Shown in pieces: positions 34,383 through 43,089 of a DNA stretch of 64,000 bases (position 1 is its first letter; every line of letters begins with the position of its first letter). The position numbers were made by a program, and so were the translations under genes. Below the pieces are notes generated by a model, which was not told the DNA's origin, did not search any database, and saw only the letters and a program-made list of their open reading frames with translations. The stretch comes from Pelagerythrobacter marensis (GTDB lineage Bacteria; Pseudomonadota; Alphaproteobacteria; Sphingomonadales; Sphingomonadaceae): NCBI RefSeq assembly GCF_001028625.1, contig NZ_CP011805.1, forward strand, positions 2,403,001 to 2,467,000. The letters are read 5' to 3'.

Positions 34383-35762
34383 ATGAATGCGATTACTCGC
34401 CTGTTTTCCGTCGCGGCTGCCGGTGCGCTGCTGGCGGCCTGTAGCGCGGGCGGTTCCGGCAGCAGCCCGGTGGCTTCGGCCAGCGCGCGCGACTATCCCG
34501 ACACGCCTTATCCTTCGACTTACCGCCCCTATCCCGGCGAACCGACCGCGCTGGTCGGGGCGACGATCTACGATGGCGCGGGCGGCCGGATCGACAACGG
34601 CACCGTATTGTTCCGCAATGGGGAAATTGTTGCGGTCGGCGATGCCGCGCTTTCGACCGAAGGCTATACCCGCATCGATGGCAGCGGGAAGTTCGTCACC
34701 CCCGGCGTGATCGACATCCACAGCCACCTGGGCGATTATCCGACCCCCTCTGTCGATGCCCATTCCGATGGCAACGAGGCAACGGCGCCCACCACGCCGG
34801 ATGTCTGGGCCGAACACTCGGTCTGGCCGCAGGATCCGGGCTTTACCCGGGCGCTGGCCAACGGCGGGGTCACGGCGCTGCAGATCCTGCCCGGTTCCGC
34901 CAACCTGATGGGCGGGCGTTCGGTGACGCTCAAGAACGTGCCGAGCCGCACGGTTCAGGGCATGAAGTTCCCCGGTGCGCCCTATGGCTTCAAGATGGCC
35001 TGCGGGGAAAATCCCAAGCGCGTCTATGGCCGCAAGGGGCGCAAGCCTTCCACCCGCATGGGCAACTTCGCGGTCAACCGTCAGACCTGGTACGAAGCGA
35101 AGGAATATGCCGCCGGCGATCGCAAGAAGCGCGATCTGGCCAAGGAAACGCTGGCCGGCGTGCTCGACGGTGAAATCCTGGTTCATAACCACTGCTACCG
35201 CGCCGACGAGATGGCGCTGGTGATGGATATGGCCAAGGAGATGGGATACCGCGTCACCGCCTTCCACCACGCGGTCGAAGCGTACAAGATCGGCGATCTC
35301 CTGCGCGAGAACGAGGTTTGCAGCGCGATCTGGGCCGACTGGTACGGGTTCAAGATGGAAGCTTACGACGGCATCCTCGAAAACGCTGCCCTGCTGCGCC
35401 AGGCTGGTGCCTGCGTGGTGATCCATTCGGACAGCGACCAGGGTATCCAGCGGCTCAATCAGGAAGCGGCCAAGGCCCAGGCGGCCGGTGCGCGCATGGG
35501 GATCGACATTCCCGATGCCGAAGTGGTCGGCTGGTTCACGCTCAACGCCGCGAAGGCGATGGGCATCGCCGACATGACCGGCAGCCTTGAACCGGGCAAG
35601 ATGGCCGATGTCGTGCTGTGGAATGGCGATCCCCTGTCGGTCTATTCGCGGCCGGAGAAAGTCTGGATCGATGGTGCGCTGATGTTTGATGCGCTTGACG
35701 CCAGCCGACGACCGGTGAGCGATTTCGAACTCGGCCAGCCGGGCGAAGGAGACGTCAAATGA
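34383..35762 (+). CDS. Amidohydrolase lipoprotein (active-type partner)
   Basis: A 459-residue amidohydrolase of the imidazolonepropionase/dihydroorotase-like class. It has lipobox LAAC (Cys20), then a beta domain and a metallo-barrel with HSH at His113/His115 in VIDIHSHLGD. Later ligands are ILVHNHCY, FHHAVEAYK and VVIHSDSDQG. These are complete, so it is probably an active zinc hydrolase in the envelope, perhaps acting on cyclic imides or dipeptides. The C-terminus has the usual GSLEPGKMADVVLWNGDPL. It overlaps the next amidohydrolase by ATGA; the pair is likely one complex. Confidence 0.9.
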   Translation: MNAITRLFSVAAAGALLAACSAGGSGSSPVASASARDYPDTPYPSTYRPYPGEPTALVGATIYDGAGGRIDNGTVLFRNGEIVAVGDAALSTEGYTRIDGSGKFVTPGVIDIHSHLGDYPTPSVDAHSDGNEATAPTTPDVWAEHSVWPQDPGFTRALANGGVTALQILPGSANLMGGRSVTLKNVPSRTVQGMKFPGAPYGFKMACGENPKRVYGRKGRKPSTRMGNFAVNRQTWYEAKEYAAGDRKKRDLAKETLAGVLDGEILVHNHCYRADEMALVMDMAKEMGYRVTAFHHAVEAYKIGDLLRENEVCSAIWADWYGFKMEAYDGILENAALLRQAGACVVIHSDSDQGIQRLNQEAAKAQAAGARMGIDIPDAEVVGWFTLNAAKAMGIADMTGSLEPGKMADVVLWNGDPLSVYSRPEKVWIDGALMFDALDASRRPVSDFELGQPGEGDVK

Positions 35763-37138
35763 TCCGCGCAGGCATTCTTGCGGCCGCGTTCGGCTGCGCT
35801 CTCACCCTCGTTGCCGCGCCCGCCGCCGCGCAGGATTTCGTGATCACCAATGCGACTGTCGCGACCGGTGACGGCAGCGAACCGATCGCGGGTGGCTATG
35901 TCGTGGTGGAAAACGGCAAAGTGGCGCAGATCGGCAGCGGAACCGCAGTAACCGATTATCCGGCGATTGACGCCGGCGGCGGCTGGGTGACCCCGGGACT
36001 GGTGGCCACCGTGACGTCGCTCGGCCTGTGGGACGTGGGGGCGGTGAGCGAATCCAACGATACGCGCGCCAGCCGCTCGCCCTTCAGCGCCGCGCTCGAC
36101 GTCGTGCCGGTGGTCAATCCCAATTCGCAGCATATCAAGGTCCACCGCGCGGCGGGGATCACCCGCGCCGCGACCGTCACGATGCCGTCCGGCTCGATCT
36201 TCGGCGGGCAAGGGGCGATTATCGATCTCGGCGACGATGGCGATCCGATCACGCGGGCCCGTGCGTTCCAGATCGTGTCGCTGGGCGAGAGCGGAGGGCG
36301 CCTTGCGGGCGGCAGTCGCGCTTCTGCCCATGCACTGTTCCGCAACGCCTTGCGCGAAGCGGACCGTTTCGGGCAGGACGCGCGTATCCCTGGCCGCGCC
36401 TCGCGCCCGGCGGAACGCGACCCGGGCGACGACATGCCGCTCGATCCGCGCATGGCGACGGGGAACGCGGAGCGCGGCGACGACGTATTGCTGAGCCGCT
36501 TCGACGCGGCTGCTCTGGTGCCGGTCGTGCGGGGCGAGCAGCCCCTGTATGTCGAGGTGGAACGGGCTTCCGACATTCGCAGCGTTCTGGCGCTCAGGCA
36601 GGAATTTCCCCGGCTCGATCTGGTGCTTGTCGGGGCGAGCGAAGGCTGGCTCGTTGCGAACGAGATCGCCGCAGCCGGGGTGCCGGTGATCGCCGACGGC
36701 CTCGACGATCTGCCCGAAAATTTTGAGGAGCTGGCGGCGACCCAATCGAACATCGGCCGCATGGCCAGCGCCGGCGTCAAAGTGGCGATCAACGCCGCGG
36801 CCATGGAAAACCCGCGCAATCTCAACCAGTTTGCCGGCAATCTGGTGGCCCTTGCCCGAATGCCGCGGGCGAGCGGGTTGAGCTGGGGCCAGGCCCTGGC
36901 GGCGATCACTTCGATCCCCGCAGAAATCAGCGGTCTCGGCGGACGCGCGGGTGTGCTGGCCCGCGGGGCCAACGGCGATCTGGTGATCTGGGACAAGGAC
37001 CCGCTCGAACTGGGGGCAATGCCCGTTCGCGTGTTCATCGACGGGGTCGAACAGCCCCTGGACAACCATCAGAGCCGGTTGAAGGAGCGTTATCGCGATC
37101 TCGACGAAAGCCGGCTGCCCAAAGCATACGACTGGTAA
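35759..37138 (+). CDS. Amidohydrolase-like protein lacking the metal motif
   Basis: A 459-residue exported amidohydrolase homologue with a cleavable signal (1-25, ending AAAQ). The fold is clear from the N-terminal beta strands (ENGKVAQIGSG, WVTPGL) and the C-terminal GRAGVLARGANGDLVIWDKDPL. However, the HxH metal motif that should follow TPGL is absent: residues 79-90 read PGLVATVTSLGL. No other histidine cluster replaces it. It therefore looks catalytically inactive and is probably a structural partner of the upstream enzyme, to which it is coupled by ATGA. Confidence 0.88.
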   Translation: MIRAGILAAAFGCALTLVAAPAAAQDFVITNATVATGDGSEPIAGGYVVVENGKVAQIGSGTAVTDYPAIDAGGGWVTPGLVATVTSLGLWDVGAVSESNDTRASRSPFSAALDVVPVVNPNSQHIKVHRAAGITRAATVTMPSGSIFGGQGAIIDLGDDGDPITRARAFQIVSLGESGGRLAGGSRASAHALFRNALREADRFGQDARIPGRASRPAERDPGDDMPLDPRMATGNAERGDDVLLSRFDAAALVPVVRGEQPLYVEVERASDIRSVLALRQEFPRLDLVLVGASEGWLVANEIAAAGVPVIADGLDDLPENFEELAATQSNIGRMASAGVKVAINAAAMENPRNLNQFAGNLVALARMPRASGLSWGQALAAITSIPAEISGLGGRAGVLARGANGDLVIWDKDPLELGAMPVRVFIDGVEQPLDNHQSRLKERYRDLDESRLPKAYDW

Positions 37139-37142
37139 GGCG

Positions 37143-37676
37143 ATGACCGCGAAGAATGCCCAGCAGCCCGCGGGCGCGCTGACCACGCTGGCGGCATTGG
37201 CCGCCGCGGTCATGGCAGTTGCCGTGTTCGCGCTGGTCCCGGCGCTGGCGCAGAACACGCCGCCCGATCGGTCGCAGGACGCGGCCTGGCACAACCAGCA
37301 GCAGGCAGCTCTGGCCAACCTCAAGCCGGAAGATGGCTGGCGGACGCTCGATGGCGGTCTGCGAATCCGGCGCGTGAAAGGCGACGGAACCGGCCCGCAT
37401 CCCACGGTGGAGGATCGGGTAACGATCCACTACGCCGGGACGCTGACGGATGGGACCACGTTCGATAGCTCTTGGGATCGGGGGGAGCCGGCCAGTTTCC
37501 CCCTCGGCCGCCTGATTCCGGCCTGGCAGATGGCGGTTCCGCACATGGCGGTGGGCGATACCATCGAAATAGTCGTGCCGGCCGATCTTGCCTACGGCCC
37601 CGGCGGCAAGGGGCCGATCCCCGGCAATGCGACCCTGCTGTTCACGATCGAGCTTGTTGCTATAGAAGGGCGATAG
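37143..37676 (+). CDS. FKBP-type peptidyl-prolyl isomerase
   Basis: A 177-residue FKBP isomerase for protein folding in the envelope. A single N-terminal hydrophobic segment (residues 13-36, ending ALAQ) directs export. The FKBP domain (85-177) has VTIHYAGTLTDGTTFDSSWDRG, FPLGRLIPAWQ and VPADLAYGPGGKGPIPGNATLLFTIEL. It starts 4 bases after the amidohydrolase stop and is likely co-transcribed. Confidence 0.93.
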   Translation: MTAKNAQQPAGALTTLAALAAAVMAVAVFALVPALAQNTPPDRSQDAAWHNQQQAALANLKPEDGWRTLDGGLRIRRVKGDGTGPHPTVEDRVTIHYAGTLTDGTTFDSSWDRGEPASFPLGRLIPAWQMAVPHMAVGDTIEIVVPADLAYGPGGKGPIPGNATLLFTIELVAIEGR

Positions 37677-37700
37677 ACAACGACGGGGGAGAACGACTGC

Positions 37701-38375
37701 ATGGACCCGCTAGTTTCGCTGGCTGCCGCCAGCATCGCGTTCGTCGGCACGCATTTCGCCCTGTCTCATCCCTTGCGCGCTCCGATCGTCGGAATGATCG
37801 GCGAGCGCGCGTTTCTCGGCCTCTATTCGCTGGTCGCACTGGCCACTTTCGCCTGGATGGTCCTGGCTTTTCGCGCCGCGCCGCCCGCCGATCTGGGCGG
37901 ATCGGGCGACGAGGGGTGGATCGTGGCCACCGTGCTCACCGTCCCGGCGCTCGTGCTGTTTCTGGGCTCGCTGTGGAAGAACCCGGCCTTGCCCGATCCG
38001 CGTGCGGCCGATTCGGCACGGCGTGATCCGACCGGCGTATTCGCCGTCACTCGCCATCCGATGATGTGGGGCTTCGCCCTTTGGGCCATCAGCCACATTG
38101 TCTTGTGGTGGAGCGTCCGCACCCTGATCGTGGCCGTCGCCGTGCTGTTTCTGGCCCTCGTCGGGGCGCATATGCAGGACCGGAAGAAGCGCGCGCTGAT
38201 GGGCGACGCCTGGGCCGGATGGGAAGCGCGAACCCGTTATTGGCCCCGCTGGACCGCGCTGCCGCGCGCCGGCCTTGTCCTCTGGCTGGCGGCCCTGGCG
38301 CTATGGCTGGTGCTGACCTGGTCGCACATCCACGCCGCCGGCATTCCCGCCGGCCTGTGGCTCTGGATCGGCTGA
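37701..38375 (+). CDS. NnrU family membrane protein
   Basis: A 224-residue integral membrane protein of the NnrU family. About six hydrophobic segments are seen, plus the family motifs THFALSHPLR, TRHPMMWGFALWAISHI and a GWEARTRYWP-type loop. NnrU was first linked to nitric oxide and nitrite respiration, but most homologues have no known role and no denitrification genes lie here. Its last 75 bases overlap the convergent S41-like gene. Confidence 0.88.
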   Translation: MDPLVSLAAASIAFVGTHFALSHPLRAPIVGMIGERAFLGLYSLVALATFAWMVLAFRAAPPADLGGSGDEGWIVATVLTVPALVLFLGSLWKNPALPDPRAADSARRDPTGVFAVTRHPMMWGFALWAISHIVLWWSVRTLIVAVAVLFLALVGAHMQDRKKRALMGDAWAGWEARTRYWPRWTALPRAGLVLWLAALALWLVLTWSHIHAAGIPAGLWLWIG

Positions 38376-39611
38376 CGACGTGCGGGGACCATTGGCCGAG
38401 GGACAATGCGCTGCGGGGTGAAACCGCTCACGCGGCGTGCCGTCGACCGCCATCAGGCGCTCGTTCGGTAACTTGAAAATGATGTTGCTTTCGCCAAGGC
38501 GGAAATCCGTGATCGCGCCGAGAAGTCCGGCCATTGCGTCGCCTTCCACGCAGGCGCCGAGTTCGGCCATCCCCAAAGCCAGGCCTTCGCCCATGCTTCC
38601 CGTCCAGCGGCCCACACGCACCGTTACCGGCCCCGAATGATGCCGCCCCTTGCGAGGTAGGACCAGCTCGATCCATTGTCGTGCAATGCCAGTCTGCCGC
38701 TCTTCCGCTGGATAGGCGTGCATTTGGTACGCCGTGGGCCGGTCCGCGAACCAGCCCAGAATAGCCCGGGCAACGGTAGTGTTGCCGCCGCTTGGAGTGT
38801 CGGTCAGATCGAGCAGAACCGTTTCGCTATCCGCGACTTCCGCCATCGCGGCGTCGAAAGCAGCAATTGTTGCTGCATCGCCGAGTGAATTGTTGAAGCG
38901 TATCTGCAGGACGCCGCTGGTCCGTGATACCGACACCGGTGCCAGTTTCTCGCTCTCCGTCATGTACAGGTTGGGAAGGTTAAAGTGCCGGACCGTGCCA
39001 TCCTGCAATCGCACGCCCAGTTCACGCGCACGGTCGCGCCGCCCTGCGGCGAGAACACGCGCAGCAAAACCGTCGCGAACGTCATTCCCCTGAGTGCCAA
39101 GGTCGCCCCAGAATGCCGACACTGCCTGCCCTGTTGGAACCTCGCCGATCGACACGAGTGCCGAGTCGGGGATGATCCCCGCGCGTTGAGCCGGGGAACC
39201 GGAGCGCACGGCGGAAATTACGAATTCTCCATCCAGCCGCTCGATCCAGAGATCGGAATAGCTGGGTACGACTGCCCAACTGTTCGCGAAACTGGATCCT
39301 GCGATAGCGTGATGATCTGCAAGCAGTAGTAGCGAGCGCTCCACGAAACGGAGCAGATCGCGCTTGTCCTCAATCGCCTCAGCTTCCCGTTGCAAGGGCG
39401 GAGTGAGGTCAAAGCGCTGCTCTGGCAGCCGGTCGAGATAGGCGTAATTCGTGTTGATCTCTGTTGCGAGCGAGCGCGCCTCGTCGCGCAAAGCGTTAGC
39501 GGAGTTCTCCGGTTGCGCCCCGCTTTCGCGGGCTGCCGCGCCGGAGGGTTCTGCCACACTTATTGTCGCCACCGTTGCTGCGATGGCGATGAGCAGCCGC
39601 ATCGCGATCAT
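38301..39611 (-). CDS. S41-type PDZ protease-like exported protein
   Basis: A 436-residue exported protein with a signal peptide (residues 1-25), a PDZ-like segment (VISAVRSGSPAQRAGIIPDS) and a C-terminal tail-protease fold. LLDLTDTPSGGNTTVARAILGWF is typical of S41, and a Ser in GRWTGSMGEGLA occupies the nucleophile position. I do not see the usual catalytic Lys pattern. It may be divergent or inactive. The last 25 residues are Pro/Gly-rich and overlap the NnrU gene on the other strand. The ATG overlaps the dxs stop. Confidence 0.78.
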   Translation of the reverse strand: MIAMRLLIAIAATVATISVAEPSGAAARESGAQPENSANALRDEARSLATEINTNYAYLDRLPEQRFDLTPPLQREAEAIEDKRDLLRFVERSLLLLADHHAIAGSSFANSWAVVPSYSDLWIERLDGEFVISAVRSGSPAQRAGIIPDSALVSIGEVPTGQAVSAFWGDLGTQGNDVRDGFAARVLAAGRRDRARELGVRLQDGTVRHFNLPNLYMTESEKLAPVSVSRTSGVLQIRFNNSLGDAATIAAFDAAMAEVADSETVLLDLTDTPSGGNTTVARAILGWFADRPTAYQMHAYPAEERQTGIARQWIELVLPRKGRHHSGPVTVRVGRWTGSMGEGLALGMAELGACVEGDAMAGLLGAITDFRLGESNIIFKLPNERLMAVDGTPRERFHPAAHCPSANGPRTSSADPEPQAGGNAGGVDVRPGQHQP

Positions 39612-41539
39612 GCCCGCGCCTCTTCCACTCCGGCACTGTTGTGGCGCAGCGCCTTCAGCACCGTATCGACGATATGCGGCGCATTCAGACCGGCTTCGTC
39701 GTACTGCTTTTCCGGCGCGTCGTGGTCCTGAAACAGGTCGGGAAGGCGCATGGTGCGGATCTTGAGCCCGGTGTCGAGCAGGCCGGCATCGCTGGCGAAA
39801 GTCAGCACGTGCGCGCCGAGCCCGCCGATTGCCGCTTCCTCAATCGTCACCACGACTTCGTGGCTGGCGGTAAGCTGTTCGACCAGTGCGGTATCCAGCG
39901 GCTTGGCAAAACGCATGTCGGCAACGGTCGTGGGCAGCCCCTTCGCCTCGAGCTGGTCGGCGGCCTTGAGCGCTTCGTGCAACCGGGTTCCGAGCGACAG
40001 GATCGCGACTTTGCCGCCGTTTGCCTTGCCGCGCACGACGCGGCCCTTGCCGATCTCCAGCTTCTCCGGCGCTTGGGGCAGAGGCACGCCCACGCCTGCG
40101 CCGCGCGGATAGCGGAACGCAATCGGGCCATCGTCGTACTCGGCGGCGGTATAGGTCATGTGAACCAGCTCCGCCTCGTCCGCCGCGGCCATGACCACGA
40201 AGTTGGGCAGGGTGGCGAGATAGGTCACGTCGAACGATCCGGCATGGGTCGCGCCGTCAGCGCCGACCAGCCCGGCGCGGTCGATCGCGAAACGGACCGG
40301 AAGGTTCTGGATCGCGACGTCGTGCACCACCTGGTCGTAAGCGCGCTGGAGAAAGGTCGAATAGATCGCGGCGAACGGTCGCATACCCTGCGCGGCAAGG
40401 CCGGCGGCGAAGGTGACGCCATGCTGTTCGGCGATGCCGACGTCGAACGCGCGATCGGGGTGCGCCTGTGCGAACTTGTCCACCCCGGTGCCACCGGGCA
40501 TTGCGGCGGTGATCGCGCAGATGCGCCTGTCGCTCTCGGCCAGCTTCGCCAGCGTTTCGCCGAACACGTTCTGATAATTGGGCGGGCCGCCGCTCGATTT
40601 CTTCTGCTTGCCGGTGATGACGTCGAACCGGGCAACCCCATGATACTTGTCGGCGCTGTCTTCCGCAGGGGCGTAACCTTTGCCCTTCTGGGTCACGACA
40701 TGGACCAGCACCGGGCCCTGTTCGCTGTCGCGCACATTTTCCAGCACGGGGATCAGGTGTTCGAGATTGTGCCCATCGATCGGGCCGACGTAATAGAACC
40801 CGAGTTCTTCGAACAGCGTGCCGCCCGTAACCATGCCGCGCGTATATTCCTCCGCCTTTTCAAGGCTGGAATGCACCCGGCGCGAAAGCTTGCGTGCGAC
40901 TTTGGAGGCGAGGCTGCGCAGGCCGAGATACTCGCTGGAGGATACCATGCGCGCGAGGTAGGCCGACAGTCCGCCGACGGGTGGGGCAATCGACATGTCA
41001 TTGTCGTTGAGGATCACGACCAGCCGGTTTCCCGCCTGTTCGGCGTTGTTCATCGCCTCGTAGGCCATGCCCGCGCTCATCGCACCGTCGCCGATGACGG
41101 CGATCGCCTTGCCCGGCCGATCGTTCAGCTTGTTGGCAACCGCGAACCCCAGCCCGGCGGAAATCGAAGTGGACGAATGCGCCGCGCCGAACGGATCGTA
41201 TTCGCTCTCGGTCCGCTTGGTGAAGCCCGAGAGCCCACCGCCCTGGCGCAGCGTACGAATGCGGTCGCGGCGCCCGGTGAGGATCTTGTGCGGATAGGCC
41301 TGGTGGCCCACGTCCCAGATCAGCTTGTCTTCCGGCGTGGCGAAGACATAGTGGATCGCTACCGTCAGCTCCACCACGCCCAGGCCGGACCCCAGGTGCC
41401 CGCCGGTGCTGCCCACGGCATCGATCATTTCGTTCCGCAGTTCGTCCGAAAACTGGCGCAACTGGCTTTTGTCGAGCCGGCGAAGATCGTCCGGCGTATC
41501 GACCGTGTCGAGCAGAGGCGTTTCAAGGGTTTGGCTCAT
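39608..41539 (-). CDS. dxs: 1-deoxy-D-xylulose-5-phosphate synthase
   Basis: Thiamine-dependent first enzyme of the MEP isoprenoid pathway, condensing pyruvate and glyceraldehyde-3-phosphate. Of 643 residues, GGHLGSGLGVVELTVALHY-like and DVGHQAYPHKILTGR motifs, the thiamine site GDGAMSAGMAYEA with LNDNDMSI, and DIAIQN/GADGATHAG are visible. It is translated before the S41-like gene, with an ATGA overlap. Confidence 0.97.
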   Translation of the reverse strand: MSQTLETPLLDTVDTPDDLRRLDKSQLRQFSDELRNEMIDAVGSTGGHLGSGLGVVELTVAIHYVFATPEDKLIWDVGHQAYPHKILTGRRDRIRTLRQGGGLSGFTKRTESEYDPFGAAHSSTSISAGLGFAVANKLNDRPGKAIAVIGDGAMSAGMAYEAMNNAEQAGNRLVVILNDNDMSIAPPVGGLSAYLARMVSSSEYLGLRSLASKVARKLSRRVHSSLEKAEEYTRGMVTGGTLFEELGFYYVGPIDGHNLEHLIPVLENVRDSEQGPVLVHVVTQKGKGYAPAEDSADKYHGVARFDVITGKQKKSSGGPPNYQNVFGETLAKLAESDRRICAITAAMPGGTGVDKFAQAHPDRAFDVGIAEQHGVTFAAGLAAQGMRPFAAIYSTFLQRAYDQVVHDVAIQNLPVRFAIDRAGLVGADGATHAGSFDVTYLATLPNFVVMAAADEAELVHMTYTAAEYDDGPIAFRYPRGAGVGVPLPQAPEKLEIGKGRVVRGKANGGKVAILSLGTRLHEALKAADQLEAKGLPTTVADMRFAKPLDTALVEQLTASHEVVVTIEEAAIGGLGAHVLTFASDAGLLDTGLKIRTMRLPDLFQDHDAPEKQYDEAGLNAPHIVDTVLKALRHNSAGVEEARA

Positions 41540-41602
41540 GTCAATTGCCTTACACCGGGGAACGCAGGCTGTCGATGAAGGCTGCGCGCGATCCGGTCTG
41601 CC

Positions 41603-42073
41603 TCAGCCCGCGCAGGAATCGCACAGGCCGCGCACCTCGATGATCGGGCGCCGGGTGCGAAACGCGCTTTCGCCCGCAATCGCGCGAACCCGGCGTGAGA
41701 CGGCTTCGTCGTCGACATGCGTTGCCTCGCCGCATTCGTCGCACACCAGAAAGATGCAGTCGTGCGCGCATCCGGGATGGGTGTTGGCGAGGTAGGCGTT
41801 GGCGCTCTCTATCCGCATGGCGAGGTTGTTCGACACGAACAGGTCGAGAATGCGATAGACGCTGTTGGGCGCGACGCGTTTGCCGCGCGCCGCCGAAAGA
41901 TTGTCGGCAATGTCGTAGGCCGAGGCAGGGCGGTCGTGCCGGGCCAGTTCTTCGAACACGGAACCCCGCATTGCGGTCCACTGTTCCCCCGAAGCGACGA
42001 GGGCATCGCGTGCCGCAGAGACGAGATTCTTGCCGCTATGTTCGCGGTGGGCATGATCTTTCACGGTAGCCAT
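41603..42073 (-). CDS. Fur-family regulator, Zur-like
   Basis: A 156-residue metal-responsive repressor. An N-terminal winged helix (residues 20-85, RPASAYDIADNL and RVAPNSVYRILDLFV) is followed by a dimer domain with structural zinc pairs Cys111/Cys114 (CDEC) and Cys151/Cys154 (CDSC). A third cluster (HPGCAHDC, residues 99-106) is typical of the zinc sensor Zur. It likely represses zinc uptake; the ZnuD-like receptor at 51308 is a possible target. The upstream in-frame start lies inside msrA, so I chose ATG 42073. Confidence 0.87.
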   Translation of the reverse strand: MATVKDHAHREHSGKNLVSAARDALVASGEQWTAMRGSVFEELARHDRPASAYDIADNLSAARGKRVAPNSVYRILDLFVSNNLAMRIESANAYLANTHPGCAHDCIFLVCDECGEATHVDDEAVSRRVRAIAGESAFRTRRPIIEVRGLCDSCAG

Positions 42074-42128
42074 GGGGCGGATATAGCGATTGCCAGCGCG
42101 GGGCGCCAGCATGGCCGGCCCCGGCGGC

Positions 42129-42800
42129 TTAGCCGCGCTGGAACCGGGCGCTGTACTGCGCGGGATAAAGGCGCTTGAGCGCAGCAATCTTGGGCAAGTC
42201 CCACCGTTTGACGTAGGCGTTGCCGGGATAGCGGACGATGAAGTCCTGATGTTTGCTTTCGGCGGGAAAGAACGCCTGCGCCCGCTCGATGTCGGCCACG
42301 ATAGGTCCCCGCCACTGGCCGGAGCTTTCCATCTGCGCGAGATAGGCTTTCGCGACCGCGAGCTGTTCGGCGCTGGTGGGGATGAGAGCGGTGCGATAAT
42401 GCGCGCCGACATCGGGACCCTGCCGGTTCTTCAGCGTCGGATCGGCGACGACGGAGAAGAATATGCGAACCAGTTCGTCATAACGCACGACGGCGGGATC
42501 GTACGTTACGCGGACGGCTTCGGCATGATCGGTGATACCCGATGACACGAGGTCGTAGCGGGCCTGACGCTCGGTTCCACCATGATAGCCAGCGACCGCG
42601 CTCTTCACGCCCCTGACATGGCTGAAGACACCTTCGACGCCCCAGAAACATCCGCCCGCGAACACGGCGGTCTTCAACCCGCCGGTTTCCCGCGCCGTTC
42701 GTTCGGCGGCAGGCGCGGCGACAATCGTTTCGGTTGCATCTGCTGCGGGCTGACACGCGACGATCGCCAGCGAACCCGCAAGGGCGAGCAGCGCCCTCAC
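42129..42800 (-). CDS. msrA: Peptide methionine-S-sulfoxide reductase lipoprotein
   Basis: Repairs oxidised methionine (S isomer). Of 223 residues, the lipobox IVAC (Cys16) predicts a membrane-anchored form. The catalytic Cys51 is in GGCFWG, followed by GYHGG and the C-terminal KHQDFIVRYPGN region. The start is a GTG at 42800 in a GTGA overlap with the upstream 45-residue gene; longer starts fall outside a signal sequence. Together with the anchored MsrB at 30.3 kb, it points to methionine repair in the envelope. Confidence 0.93.
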   Translation of the reverse strand: MRALLALAGSLAIVACQPAADATETIVAAPAAERTARETGGLKTAVFAGGCFWGVEGVFSHVRGVKSAVAGYHGGTERQARYDLVSSGITDHAEAVRVTYDPAVVRYDELVRIFFSVVADPTLKNRQGPDVGAHYRTALIPTSAEQLAVAKAYLAQMESSGQWRGPIVADIERAQAFFPAESKHQDFIVRYPGNAYVKRWDLPKIAALKRLYPAQYSARFQRG

Positions 42801-42934
42801 CGCGTCTGCGCAGCCTCGGCCGGCGGAGCGATTGCACCGACAATGTCCGGGCCGGCCTGCAGGCCGACGAGCAGCGCCCCGGCGACGAAGCCAATGGCGA
42901 AATTGCGGAACAGGTCGGTCTTGAACATTTTCAT
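42797..42934 (-). CDS. 45-residue single-span membrane protein upstream of msrA
   Basis: A tiny protein beginning MKMFKTDLFRNFAIGF, with one hydrophobic segment (residues 12-26) and an Ala/Pro-rich tail. I do not know its family. The GTGA overlap with msrA and absence of stops argue that it is real. A second in-frame ATG lies at codon 3. No strong ribosome site is visible, so its start is not certain. Confidence 0.6.
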   Translation of the reverse strand: MKMFKTDLFRNFAIGFVAGALLVGLQAGPDIVGAIAPPAEAAQTR

Positions 42935-43089
42935 GGCGAGGGGTCTTCGTGCGAATCTTCTGACAGCACGACCTAGCAGGGCGCGCTTTCGACAAGGTGA
43001 ACGTGGGGTTCGGGTCCCGTTTACGGAAGGGTGCGCCGGGCCAGCGATTCTATCAGGGGGTAAACCTGGCTCGCGGGCCGTGCCGCAAC

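Noticed and set aside
35700..35800. A possible frameshift that split one large amidohydrolase into two genes
   Set aside because: Each product is full length (459 residues) with its own signal sequence and complete fold, and they overlap by ATGA, so they are two genes.
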